64,000 nucleotides of DNA from positions 806,001-870,000 of the forward strand of contig NZ_JQLN01000005.1 of assembly GCF_000744225.1 (NCBI RefSeq), read 5' to 3'. The notes under the pieces were generated by a model. That model was not told the DNA's origin and searched no databases. It saw nothing but the letters and a program-made list of their open reading frames with translations. This DNA comes from Kitasatospora mediocidica KCTC 9733 (GTDB taxonomy: Bacteria > Actinomycetota > Actinomycetes > Streptomycetales > Streptomycetaceae). The stretch's first letter is position 1, and every line of letters starts with the position of its first letter. The position numbers were made by a program, and so were the translations under genes. Positions 25,985 to 34,600 of this stretch are shown one piece after another.

Positions 25985-27283
25985 GTGGCGGCCCGCCGAA
26001 CGGTCGAAAACCCCGCTGTACCCACCCGTGTCGGGTACCTCACGCTGCTCCGCACCCCGGGCGCGTGGACGTTTCTGCTCCCCGCCTTCGCGGCGCGGCT
26101 CCCCTTCGCCATGCTGAGCCTGGGCATCGTGCTCCTGGTGTTCGACACCCAGGGTTCGTACGGCACCGCCGGCGCGGTCGCGGCGGTCTCCGCCGTGGCA
26201 CAGGCCCTGGTCGGACCGCAGTCCGGTCGGCTGGCCGACCGCTTCGGGCAGGCCGCCGTCCTGGTGCCGAGCGTGCTGGTGCACGCCGTCTCGGTCGGCA
26301 CGCTGATCGCGCTGGCGCTCGGCCACGCGCCGGTCTGGACGCTCTTCCTGGCCGCCGCACCGGCCGGCGCCACCGTGCCGCAGATCGGCGCGATGGTCCG
26401 GGCCCGCTGGGTCTCCAAGCTTTCCGACCAGCCTCCGGCGCATCTCAACACCGCGTTCGCCTTTGAGTCGGTCACCGACGAGTTCACCTTCGTGGTGGGC
26501 CCGGTGCTGGCCACCGCCATCGCCACCGGCATCGCACCGGCGGCCGGCCTGGTCGCCGAGGCCGCGCTCACCCTGGTCGGCGGGCTGGCCTTCGCCGCCC
26601 AGCGCCGGACGGCTCCCGTACGGCACCCGCACGAGCCGGGCGCTGTCCGGGTGTCCGCACTGGCCTCCCCCGGCGTGCGGCTGCTGGCCGGCTCGTTCCT
26701 GGGCGTCGGCACCGTCTTCGGCGCCATGCAGGTGTCCGTGACGGCCTTCGCCGAGGCCGAGGGCCAGGCCGGCGTCAGCGGCACCGTCTACGGGATCTTC
26801 GCCGGCGGCTCGATGCTCGCCGGCGTGCTCTACGGGATGGTCGCCTGGCGGCGCTCGGCCCGGCAGCGGATGCTCGGCAGCTACACCCTGCTGGTGCTGG
26901 GGTGCTCGACGCTCTGGGCGATGCCCGACCTGACCTCGCTGGCCGTGGCCGGCCTGGTCTGCGGACTGGCCATCGCACCGACGCTGATCACCGGCTACAC
27001 GCTGGTCGAGACGCTGGTCGCGGACGGCGCCAAGACGGAGGCCTTCACCTGGCTCACCGGCGCCATCGGGCTGGGCCTGGCGATCGGCTCGACCGTCGCC
27101 GGGCAGCTCATCGACGCCCACGGGCCGTGGACCGGCTTCCTCGTGCCGGTCGTCGGCGCCGGGCTCGGGCTGGTGGCGCTGGTCACTTTGCGGCGGCTGC
27201 TGGTCGCACCGGGGGCGCGCACCCGTACCGTTGCCATGAGCGCGCCGGCCAACCAGCGGCTCGCCGGGGTGACCGAGAACTGA
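25985..27283 (+). CDS. MFS transporter
   Basis: A 432-aa, 12-helix major facilitator protein of the small-molecule efflux type common in Streptomyces. Motif A-like SGRLADRFGQAAVL follows helix 2, and ESVTDEFTFVVGPVLAT in helix 5 carries an acidic, motif C-like region. The GTG at 25985 has GGAAGG upstream. A longer in-frame reading back to 25811 is rejected because that segment has no membrane character or ribosome site. Substrate unknown. The gap before fmdB contains an 11-bp tandem duplication, a SigR-type promoter and a CIRCE element. Confidence 0.88.
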   Translation: MAARRTVENPAVPTRVGYLTLLRTPGAWTFLLPAFAARLPFAMLSLGIVLLVFDTQGSYGTAGAVAAVSAVAQALVGPQSGRLADRFGQAAVLVPSVLVHAVSVGTLIALALGHAPVWTLFLAAAPAGATVPQIGAMVRARWVSKLSDQPPAHLNTAFAFESVTDEFTFVVGPVLATAIATGIAPAAGLVAEAALTLVGGLAFAAQRRTAPVRHPHEPGAVRVSALASPGVRLLAGSFLGVGTVFGAMQVSVTAFAEAEGQAGVSGTVYGIFAGGSMLAGVLYGMVAWRRSARQRMLGSYTLLVLGCSTLWAMPDLTSLAVAGLVCGLAIAPTLITGYTLVETLVADGAKTEAFTWLTGAIGLGLAIGSTVAGQLIDAHGPWTGFLVPVVGAGLGLVALVTLRRLLVAPGARTRTVAMSAPANQRLAGVTEN

Positions 27284-27369
27284 TCCGTCCGGCTCGCTGC
27301 GCTCGTCCCGCGTCGTACCCCCTCGATGCCGCCGACCGTGGTGACCAGGGCGGGCGGCGGACGACCGGC

Positions 27370-27391
27370 CCGGCGACCAGCCGGCGACCAG
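27370..27391. repeat. 11-bp tandem duplication
   Basis: CCGGCGACCAG occurs twice head to tail, followed by CCGG, in the gap between the MFS and fmdB genes. Confidence 0.85.
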
Positions 27392-27442
27392 CCGGTGGCG
27401 GCGCCGCCGTGCCCGACAACGGCGGCGCTGGACTGATCCCGC

Positions 27443-27468
27443 GGAATGCCGCATCATGGACCGTCGTT
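27443..27468 (+). promoter_or_regulatory. SigR-type promoter of fmdB
   Basis: GGAAT (27443-27447), an 18-base spacer, then GTT (27466-27468) is an exact match to the SigR/SigH thiol-stress promoter consensus. The GTT overlaps the first bases of the CIRCE element. Transcription would begin about 30 bases before the GTG start of fmdB. Confidence 0.75.
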
Positions 27469-27493
27469 AGCACTCATCAGGCGAGAGTGCCAG
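27467..27493 (+). promoter_or_regulatory. CIRCE element (HrcA operator) before fmdB
   Basis: TTAGCACTC, 9 bases, GAGTGCCAG. The left arm is a perfect CIRCE half-site, the right arm matches 7 of 9 positions (consensus GAGTGCTAA), and the spacer has the canonical length. It lies over the start of transcription and touches the ribosome site AGGAGGAAG, so bound HrcA should block initiation. Confidence 0.8.
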
Positions 27494-27504
27494 GAGGAAG
27501 ACAA

Positions 27505-27885
27505 GTGCCCACGTACCAGTACCAGTGCACCGAGTGCGGCAACGGCCTTGAGGCGGTGCAGAAGTTCACCGACGAGGCCCTGACCGTATGCCCGCAATGC
27601 GAGGGCCGGCTGCGCAAGGTCTTCTCCGCCGTGGGCGTGGTCTTCAAGGGCTCCGGGTTCTACCGGACCGACAGCCGGTCGTCCTCCAGCAGCTCGGTGG
27701 GCTCGGCGTCGACCAGTGGCGGGAAGTCCGGCGGTGAGTCGTCGTCCGGCTCCGGCGCCTCGACTTCGGCTGCCTCGTCGAGCTCGTCGTCCGGCTCGTC
27801 CGGCTCGTCCGGCTCGTCCGGTTCCTCGTCGACGTCTTCGTCGTCCGGCTCGGCCAAGTCGGGAAGCAGCGCCTCGGCGAGCTGA
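27505..27885 (+). CDS. FmdB-family zinc-ribbon protein, Ruc-like redox/heat-regulated chaperone candidate
   Basis: A 126-aa protein. The first 50 residues are an FmdB zinc ribbon with Cys8, Cys11, Cys29 and Cys32 (QCTECG and CPQCEG). The remainder is an extreme low-complexity tail of Ser, Gly and Ala. The layout matches the mycobacterial Rv0991c (Ruc), described as a redox-regulated chaperone with a disordered C terminus (from memory). Synteny with 5-formyl-THF cyclo-ligase, galU and moeA, and the upstream CIRCE and SigR-type promoter, strengthen the link. The GTG start follows AGGAGGAAG. It is likely induced by heat and thiol oxidation. The chaperone function is inferred for this organism. 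Confidence 0.85.
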   Translation: MPTYQYQCTECGNGLEAVQKFTDEALTVCPQCEGRLRKVFSAVGVVFKGSGFYRTDSRSSSSSSVGSASTSGGKSGGESSSGSGASTSAASSSSSSGSSGSSGSSGSSSTSSSSGSAKSGSSASAS

Positions 27886-27888
27886 CCC

Positions 27889-27910
27889 GGGCTGACTCAG
27901 GGCTGACTCA
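27889..27910. repeat. 11-bp tandem duplication after fmdB
   Basis: GGGCTGACTCA occurs twice in a row directly after the fmdB stop and abuts the terminator stem. Confidence 0.85.
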
Positions 27911-27953
27911 GGCCTCCTGCGACTCTCGAACAGAGGGTGGCAGGAGGCCTTTG
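27910..27953 (+). terminator. Intrinsic terminator of fmdB
   Basis: AGGCCTCCTGC (27910-27920) pairs perfectly with GCAGGAGGCCT (27940-27950), and the right arm runs into a short T stretch. Confidence 0.85.
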
Positions 27954-28121
27954 CCATGCCTGGGCCCGCCGACCATCGTTAGGCCGTACGGGTGGGGTCG
28001 GTTGTCCACAATCGCCTGGTTATCCACAGGAAATCGGCGGGGTCTGGGCGGGGGTGGACGGCGGCGGCAAGCTGATCCGGCCAGCAGTTCTCTCCTCCCC
28101 ACCGAGGCGGTGCCGGACATC

Positions 28122-28463
28122 ATGACCACCATCACGCCGACCCCAGAGCCCGCTTCCCGCCCTGTTCCCGTGGCAGCGGCGAGTCATCGCGCGCACCAGC
28201 CGGCGCCGGAGTCGGCCTCGGCCGTCCCCGCCAGGCGCCTCGTTCCGGAGTTCCGCCCGATCCGGTGTCGGGGTGGTGGGCGGTATCGCCTCCAACAGGC
28301 GGTCCGGCACCGACCCGGGGTGCTGGTCACGGGGCTGCTGGCGGCCGCCGCCGTGATCGGCGCCGGACCGCTGCGGACCGGACCGCCCCCGCCCGCACTC
28401 TCGACGAACACGCAGACGGTGGCCGGACCGGTCGGCTCACCCCGATGTGCCTCCGGGCACTGA
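28122..28463 (+). CDS. Short membrane protein, possible truncated SAF/CpaB-type protein
   Basis: A 113-aa hypothetical protein. A Pro/Ala-rich N terminus and an Arg-rich patch (RCRGGGRYRLQQAVRHRPG) precede one membrane helix (VLVTGLLAAAAVIGAGPL), and the protein then stops after about 30 residues. In Streptomyces the gene between fmdB and mscL is usually a longer SAF/CpaB-like protein whose N terminus has just this Arg-rich stretch and helix. Here the extracytoplasmic SAF part is missing, so this may be a shortened or decayed version. The ATG at 28122 has no strong ribosome site. The homology is inferred from layout. Confidence 0.5.
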   Translation: MTTITPTPEPASRPVPVAAASHRAHQPAPESASAVPARRLVPEFRPIRCRGGGRYRLQQAVRHRPGVLVTGLLAAAAVIGAGPLRTGPPPPALSTNTQTVAGPVGSPRCASGH

Positions 28464-28539
28464 ACCACATCCCCGCATCGTCCACACGAAACCTGACAAT
28501 TCACCCGTAACCGATCACAGGGTTCATCGTTCACGGGGC

Positions 28540-28956
28540 GTGAAAGGCTTCAAGGAATTCATTCTTCGCGGCAATGTCATCGATCTCGCGGTCGCCGTCG
28601 TCATCGGCGCCGCGTTCACCAACATCGTCAACGCCTTCGTCAAGGGCATCATCAACCCCCTGGTTGGCGCCTTCGGCGCCAAGGACCTGGACTCCTACAG
28701 CTCCTGCCTGAAGGGCCCCTGCGTGATCAGCGCGAGCGGTGAGGCCACGTCGGGGATCCCGATCTTGTGGGGATCCGTGCTGAGCGCGATCCTGCAGTTC
28801 GTGATCACCGCAGCGGTCGTCTACTTCTGCCTGGTTCTGCCCGCCGCCAAGTTCATGGCCAAGCGCAGGACCCCGGACGAGGTGTCGGCCGAGGCCGACG
28901 CCAAGGAGATCGTCCTGCTCACCGAGATCCGGGACGCGCTCGTACGCCAGTCCTGA
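28540..28956 (+). CDS. mscL: Large-conductance mechanosensitive channel
   Basis: A 138-aa channel subunit that opens on membrane tension to relieve hypo-osmotic shock. The family start GFKEFILRGNVIDLAVAVVIGAAFTNIV (amphipathic helix plus TM1) is intact. TM2 is LQFVITAAVVYFCLVLPAAKF, and the charged C-terminal bundle helix ends EIRDALVRQS. The periplasmic loop has a Cys pair (SSCLKGPCV) seen in actinomycete forms. The GTG at 28540 begins at the conserved position, with only a weak GGGG ribosome site. Confidence 0.95.
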   Translation: MKGFKEFILRGNVIDLAVAVVIGAAFTNIVNAFVKGIINPLVGAFGAKDLDSYSSCLKGPCVISASGEATSGIPILWGSVLSAILQFVITAAVVYFCLVLPAAKFMAKRRTPDEVSAEADAKEIVLLTEIRDALVRQS

Positions 28957-29024
28957 CCCGCGCTCCTCCCTCCCCCGTCCCCCCTACTCAACCTGTCCCC
29001 TTCGCCGTCCCCAGGCACCGAAAG

Positions 29025-29050
29025 AGCCTGGGCCCGTACCGGCCCAGGCT
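29025..29050 (+). terminator. Intrinsic terminator after mscL
   Basis: AGCCTGGGCC and GGCCCAGGCT form a perfect 10-bp stem with a 6-base loop, about 70 bases past the mscL stop and before the convergent small gene. Confidence 0.8.
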
Positions 29051-29130
29051 CCGCGCATCCGTACACGCCCGTATCCAGGCCCACGTCCGCGTCCCCGTCC
29101 CCGTCACGTCGTCCAGGTTGCGGCGCTCGC

Positions 29131-29373
29131 TCAGCCTCCGTGGTGCGGGGGGCGCTGGCTCACGTACCAGTCCAGTCCACGTCCCGCACCGTCCTCGCCC
29201 CAGCCGGCGTCGGTGTCATCGCTGGTCTGCCGGCTGAAGGGGTCGCTGAAGACGAGCTTGGCCGCCTTCGCCGCAGCGGCGGCCTCGGCGGCATCCCGCT
29301 TCACGGGCGCCTGCTCGGCCTCCGTCGTCCCGGCCGCCGCATCCGCGCCCTGCTTCTTGTCCTGCTCAGCCAT
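29131..29373 (-). CDS. Small acidic/alanine-rich hypothetical protein
   Basis: An 80-aa soluble protein. The N-terminal half is Ala/Glu/Lys-rich and probably helical, and the C-terminal half has SDPFSRQTSDDTDAGWGED and ends RGLDWYVSQRPPHHGG. The start is well supported by GGAGG 7 bases upstream. The WGED...RGLDWY ending looks like a conserved short motif of small actinobacterial proteins, but no function is known. It lies alone between the mscL terminator and the terminator of the protease gene. Confidence 0.7.
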   Translation of the reverse strand: MAEQDKKQGADAAAGTTEAEQAPVKRDAAEAAAAAKAAKLVFSDPFSRQTSDDTDAGWGEDGAGRGLDWYVSQRPPHHGG

Positions 29374-29459
29374 CGCCCTGCCTCCGGTTCGGTCACTCCC
29401 CTCCAGCCTAGGTCCTGCCCGCCGACCCGCCTTCGCCCCCGACGCGTCGCCAACGACGC

Positions 29460-29492
29460 CAGAGGGGCCAGGGAAACGCCCTGGCCCCTCTG
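29460..29492 (-). terminator. Perfect 14-bp hairpin downstream of the sedolisin gene
   Basis: CAGAGGGGCCAGGG and CCCTGGCCCCTCTG flank the loop AAACG. It probably ends the leftward protease transcript. Between it and the protease stop (29535-29581) runs an imperfect 9-bp tandem repeat based on CTGTCTGTG. Confidence 0.8.
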
Positions 29493-29612
29493 CGACGACA
29501 TCCGGTCGTCCGGTCGTGCTGTTCTACCGTCGTTCTGTCTGTGCTGTCTGTGCTGTCCCTGCTGCCGTTGCTGCCCTGCTGCGGCACCGGCCAGTGGTCA
29601 GCGCCGGCTGGA

Positions 29613-31256
29613 TCAGCCCAGCTCGGCCTTGAGGAAGTTCGCTCCGTTGTAGGAGCCCCAACCGGTGACCTTGTCGTAGCCGGTGCCCGCGCTGTACGCC
29701 CCGTTGTTGCCGGACTTCACGTCGTGGAAGGCCGACGCGTAGCTGCTGGAGGAGGCCAGCGTGTAGATCGTGCTGTTCGCGAATCCGAAGGAGGGCTTGC
29801 CCTTGGCCTTCGCCTCACTGTTGTAGACCGCCGCGAAGGCCGCCCAGTTCGGCGCCGCCGCGCTGGTTCCGCCAAACTCCTGCCAGGAACCGGCGGTGTA
29901 GATCGCCCAACCGCTGGAGGGGTTGGCGTCGGCCGCGACATCCGGCACCGCGCGGTACGTGCCGGTGTTCACCTTGCTCTGGAAGCTGGGGGTGTTGAAG
30001 AAGGAGGAGACCCCGCCACCGCTGCCGGACCAGGCGGTCTCCTTGCTCCACGCACCGCCGGAGGTGCTCAGCGTGGTGCCACCGACACCCGTGGTGTACG
30101 GGTCGGAGGCCGGGAAGTCGACCGACGTGCCACCGTTGCCGGCGTCGTCGGACCCGCTGTCGCCGGAAGCCGCGAAGACCGACTGGCCCTGGGCCGCGGC
30201 CTCCTTGAGGTCGGCGTCCACCGCGACCCGGTTGGACGGCGTCTCGCTCGCCTCGTCGGTGCCCCAGCTGATCGAGATCACGGGGACGTTGTCGCTGACC
30301 AGCTGCGAGTAGACCGCGGTCTCCCCGGCGTCACTGTTCGGGGCCTCGTAGACCTTGATCGCCGAGCCGGGCGCCAGGGCCTGCACGACCTCGATGTCCA
30401 GCTCGACCTCGTCCTGGCCGGACAGGTCCGTGGTGCCGCCGGACACCGCGACCACCGACGGGGTCGACGGGTGCAGCGAGTACTGCTTGTCGTAGGCGCT
30501 GATGTTGGACTGCTGGAATCCCGAGAACTCCAGCACGGCGACGGTCGAACCGGCGCCGGTGTAACCGGCGTTGATCGTGGAGGTGAGGTTGTAGGCCGAG
30601 CGGGCCGTGGTGGGGTTGAGGCCCGCGGAGACCTTGGAGGAGGTCGCCGGAGTCGCCGCCGGGGTGCTGAAGTGGGTGTACTTGGCGTAGTTGTTGAGCC
30701 CCGCGACGTCCGTCACCACGGAGGCGATGTCGGTCGGCAGCACGGGCGCCGTGACGTTGGCGAAGTAGCTGCGGCCGTCCTGGCTGTCGCGGTAGTTGGC
30801 GAGGCTGGTGCCGAAGGCCTTCTGCACCTGCGCGGCCGTGCCGCTGGCCTGGATGGTGAGCCGGTTCGCGCTGACCTGGCCGACCGTCAGCCCCTGCGAC
30901 GCGAGGTACCCGGACACCTTGGCGACGGTCTCCGGCGTGGCACCGAACCGGGCGGCGAACTGGTCCACCGTCAGGTAGTGCTTGTACTGCGCCGACTGCG
31001 GGTCGCTCGCCTGGGCGAGGAAGGTGTCGAGGCCGGCCGTGTCGCGCTGGGCGAGGCTGACCGCGACGGATATCTGCTGCCCGGCATCGACCGCACTGGT
31101 CCGGACCGAGTGGTTCACCGCCGCCACGACGTCACCGCGCAGCGCAGGGAGCTGCTGGGCGGCGGGCTGCGCGGCGAAGGCCGGCGAGACAGCGAGTGCG
31201 AGGATCGGCAGGGGTGCGGCAAGGAGGCCGATGAGGGGCCTGATGCGGGACTTCAC
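29613..31256 (-). CDS. Secreted sedolisin (peptidase S53) proprotease
   Basis: A 547-aa acid-type serine-carboxyl protease made as a prepro-enzyme. The signal peptide (RPLIGLLAAPLPILALAVSPAFA) is followed by a pro-domain (about residues 30-195, with YKHYLTVDQFAARFGATP) and the catalytic domain. The S53 triad elements are DEVELDIEV (Glu and Asp), the oxyanion Asp in AASGDSGSDD, and Ser in EFGGTSAAAPNW. The C-terminal calcium site is represented by FHDVKSGNNG...GYDKVTGWGS. The GTG at 31256 has GGAGG at good spacing. It acts outside the cell in protein degradation. Confidence 0.95.
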   Translation of the reverse strand: MKSRIRPLIGLLAAPLPILALAVSPAFAAQPAAQQLPALRGDVVAAVNHSVRTSAVDAGQQISVAVSLAQRDTAGLDTFLAQASDPQSAQYKHYLTVDQFAARFGATPETVAKVSGYLASQGLTVGQVSANRLTIQASGTAAQVQKAFGTSLANYRDSQDGRSYFANVTAPVLPTDIASVVTDVAGLNNYAKYTHFSTPAATPATSSKVSAGLNPTTARSAYNLTSTINAGYTGAGSTVAVLEFSGFQQSNISAYDKQYSLHPSTPSVVAVSGGTTDLSGQDEVELDIEVVQALAPGSAIKVYEAPNSDAGETAVYSQLVSDNVPVISISWGTDEASETPSNRVAVDADLKEAAAQGQSVFAASGDSGSDDAGNGGTSVDFPASDPYTTGVGGTTLSTSGGAWSKETAWSGSGGGVSSFFNTPSFQSKVNTGTYRAVPDVAADANPSSGWAIYTAGSWQEFGGTSAAAPNWAAFAAVYNSEAKAKGKPSFGFANSTIYTLASSSSYASAFHDVKSGNNGAYSAGTGYDKVTGWGSYNGANFLKAELG

Positions 31257-31607
31257 TGATGTCCTCCTGGGACGGAACGATCGGCGGTGGGGCACCGGCC
31301 GGCACGGTTCGCCGGACTCGGCGCTCTGAACCCGGAGTGGATGACTCCACGCTAGGTTTGTCGATCCACCGTCAAAAGAGGGGTATCCCCTGCTGTCCAT
31401 GTGTCACAGCGGTGTCCCCGGATGTCGGAATGCCTCGGCCATGTGAACGCACATTCCCGCCTCACCGCGGGCTCTGCGACGTCAGCCCTACCAGGTCACC
31501 TCTGAATCGGCTCTGAGTCGGCTCTGAGTCGGCTCTGGGTCAGCGCTGGGTCAGCGCTGGAACTCTGTGTCGCGTCAGCCACGCGTCAGCCACGCGTCAG
31601 CGCCGGG
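31257..31607. other. 351-base intergenic region between protease and LAL regulator
   Basis: It holds the protease upstream region (31257-31500, no clear consensus promoter recognised) and then a run of 11-bp repeats described separately. No gene-like frame was found. Confidence 0.6.
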
Positions 31608-31617
31608 TCAGGTCTGC
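31503..31617. repeat. Tandem 11-bp repeat array, nine imperfect units in two blocks
   Basis: Block 1 is TGAATCGGCTC, TGAGTCGGCTC twice, then TGGGTCAGCGC twice (31503-31557). After a 16-base break, block 2 is GTCAGCCACGC twice, GTCAGCGCCGG, then a decayed unit (31574-31617) that includes the stop codon of the LAL gene. The period is close to one helical turn. The units are far too short and unspaced to be CRISPR. Confidence 0.85.
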
Positions 31618-34600
31618 GCCGCAAGGGCCCGCGCGAGGGCCGCGCGGGAGCGCACTCCGAGCTTGCGGTAGACCCGGGAGAGCGTTCCCTCCACCGTTTT
31701 GACGCTGACGAAGAGCGCCGCCGCCACCTCGCGGTTGGTCGCGCCGTCGGCGGCGAGGCCCGCCACTCGGTGCTCGCTCGCCGTCAGCCGGCCACCGTCC
31801 GCGCCCGGACCGCCGCCGCTGTGCTCCAGCCGCTCCAACTCCCGTTCCACTCGGGCCAGCAGCGGGAGGGCCAGCCTCTCGGCACAGATCTCGCGGGCCT
31901 GCGCCAGCGCCGCGCGGGCGGCCGCGCGGTGCCGCGAGCGTCGCTCGACCGATCCCACGGCCATCAGCGTCCAGGCGACCTCCAACGGCAACCCCGCTGC
32001 GTGGAGCCGGTCGACGGCTCCCCGTAACAGGAAGACCGCCTGCAGGGTGTTCCCGAGCCCCGCCTGCGCCAGCCCCTCCGCACGGTCCACCGCGGCCCTG
32101 GCGCTCCCGCTGAAGCCCTCGCCCCACCCCCGCTCCACCGCCCGTGCCTCGGCCAGCACCTTGGTCGCCTCCCCGTACTCCCCGAGCACCACCAGGCTCT
32201 CGGCCAGGGACGCGAGGCGCCGTACGGAGTCCGGGTCCGCCATCCCCAGCCGACCCCCCAGCCGTCGGGCCTCCTGGAGGGCCTCCACGCCCGCCGCCAC
32301 CGCGACCGCGTCCCCCGAGAGCAGGTGCACCGCGCCCACCGCGCCGAGCGCACGCACCTGGTGCAAGCGGTCTCCGTCCGCCGCCGACACGGTCGCCGCG
32401 TACGAGGCCAACTGCCCGGCCCGCAGCAGGCCACCGCCCGCCAGCTCGGCCACGGCCCATGCGTGCAGCACCGGGCCGGCCCCGGCCGCACCCCCCACAC
32501 CGCCGTCAGTCCCGGTTCCGGCGGGCTCGGCGAGAGCTCTCCCGGCCGGCGTCCTGCGCAGCCCCTGTCCACCCAGGGTCCGCGCGAGCGCGACGGCGGA
32601 CGCCTCGGGTTGCGCGCCGATCCCCGCGAGCAGGTCGCTGAGCCGGGCGGCGGAAAGCATCGCCGACACCGCGTCACCGGCTGCCGCCTGGGCCCTGATC
32701 AACAGGGTCAGCGCCTCGACGACGTCCGTCAGTCCGGCGCCGCCACCGGCGCTACGGGTGAGCGCGGCCAGCCGCACCACGGCGGCGCCCACCCGGTCGG
32801 CATCGAGGTCGGCGGCCGCCTGCCTGCGCTGGAGCTCCCAGCTGACCGCCTGGCCGGCCCGCCCGTGCACAGCCGGCCCTGCAGAAGCCGCAACCGCGGT
32901 CGCGGTCGCGGTCGCGAGTGTGCGACGGGACTCGACAAGCTGCCCCCGCAGCGCCTGGACCGTCGAGAGCACCCCCAGGGCCGCCGCCCGCCCTGCGGAA
33001 TCCCGCACGGTGTCGGAGAGTTCGACGGCGACCGCGGCCTCCTCGGCAGCGTGTGCGAACCACCCCGTGACCAGCGAACGTTCCGCCGACCAGCGGCGCA
33101 GGTCGACCTCGGCCTCGACCAGGCTCGCGCTATCGGTCTTGGTATCGGTCTCGGCCTCCCGGTCACCGGCGGTCGGCCCGGCGCCGACCGCCGGACCGCA
33201 GCCCATCGCACCGCGGTCCAACCCGAGGCCGCGCAGCTCGGCGATCCCCGCGGCGATCAACTCCCGTGCCCCTTGGGGGGGCTGACCGGACGTGCGGAGC
33301 ACCAGCACCCTGGCCCGGGTGCGAGCGGCGACGGCGTGCGGCGGCTGCGCGTCCACGTCCAGCAGCTCGCAGGCGAGTGCGCGGGCCTCCTGCCTGCGCC
33401 CGGCGTCATAGGCATACTGCGCCGCCGTCAACAGCCGTTCCGCGCGCACACCGGGAGCGGCGGCAATGGCCGCAGGGGCGAAGGCGGTCGCGCGGGCGGA
33501 AGCCGCGGGGTCGTGCGGCGGGGGGACCGGGGTGTGGCGGATCGCCAGTCGCGCCAGTTCGTAGGCCTCCGAGGTCGCACCCCGGTCGCGTGCCCGGGTC
33601 GCGGCGGCCGCGAGCGCCGCCGCTGTCGCCTCGTCGGGTTCGCCGGGCCGGGACAGCGCGAGTTGGCGTGCCCGTTCGGCCGGGTCGGCGGCTGCGGCGG
33701 CGAGCGTTCGGCGGACGGCGGCCAGTTCGGCCGGCGCGGCCTCCGCGAGCAGGACGACCCGGGCCAGCGGATCCCCGAATCCCACCTGTCCCGTCCCGCC
33801 GCCCGCGTCGAGTACGAGCAGGCCGGACCGCAGAGCGGGCGCGAGCAGTAGCAGCGGGTCCCCGCCGCCGACGGCCGTCCGCAATCCGGCGACAGTCGGG
33901 CGGGAGGCGGCCGCGACGAACAGCAGGATCCGGCGCTGCTCCGCCGACAGGTCCCGCATCCGGCCGAGGACGAGTCGGCGCAGGCGTCGCGGCACGGGCC
34001 CCACGCCGTCCGCGCCGAGCCGGAAGCCCATCCGCGCGAGGTCCAGGGCGTAGCGCGGGTTGCCTGCCGCGACCTGCTGAACGTCACGCAGGACCGCCGC
34101 CGGCACAGGTCCGCGCCGGTCCCGGACGAGCAGTTCGGCCGTCGCCGCCGGTCCCAGCGGTGGCAGGACGATTTCGACGGTGTCCACCGGGCACACCTCC
34201 CGCCACCGCGCCGGCGCCCGCCCGCCCTCGAACCACCCCGCCCGGTCGCCCGACGCCGCACCGACCGAACCGCCCGGACCGAGCGGCTCGGCCCGCCGCG
34301 ACAGCCCCGGCGGCGCGGTCCGCTCGGTGGCCAGCACCCGGATGCCGAGCCGCCCGGTCCGGCGCAGCACGAAGCGGAGCACCTCGGCGCTGGGCCCGTC
34401 GAGCCACTGGAGTCCGTCCAGGACGAGCAACAGGCCGGCCGGCCCCTGGGCCAGGGTCCGCAGGATCTGGAGCAGCCCGACCCGCAGCGCCAGCCGGTCG
34501 AGGTCCGAGCCGGGGCTCCGACCGCGGAGCAGCGCGCCGCGCAGCGCCGCGCGCTGCCCGTCCGGCAGGCCGTCGAGCAGCGCGTCCAGCCGCTGTTCGG

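Noticed and set aside
31503..31617. Repeat array considered as CRISPR
   Set aside because: Units are 11 bp, contiguous and imperfect, with no spacers and no cas genes nearby.
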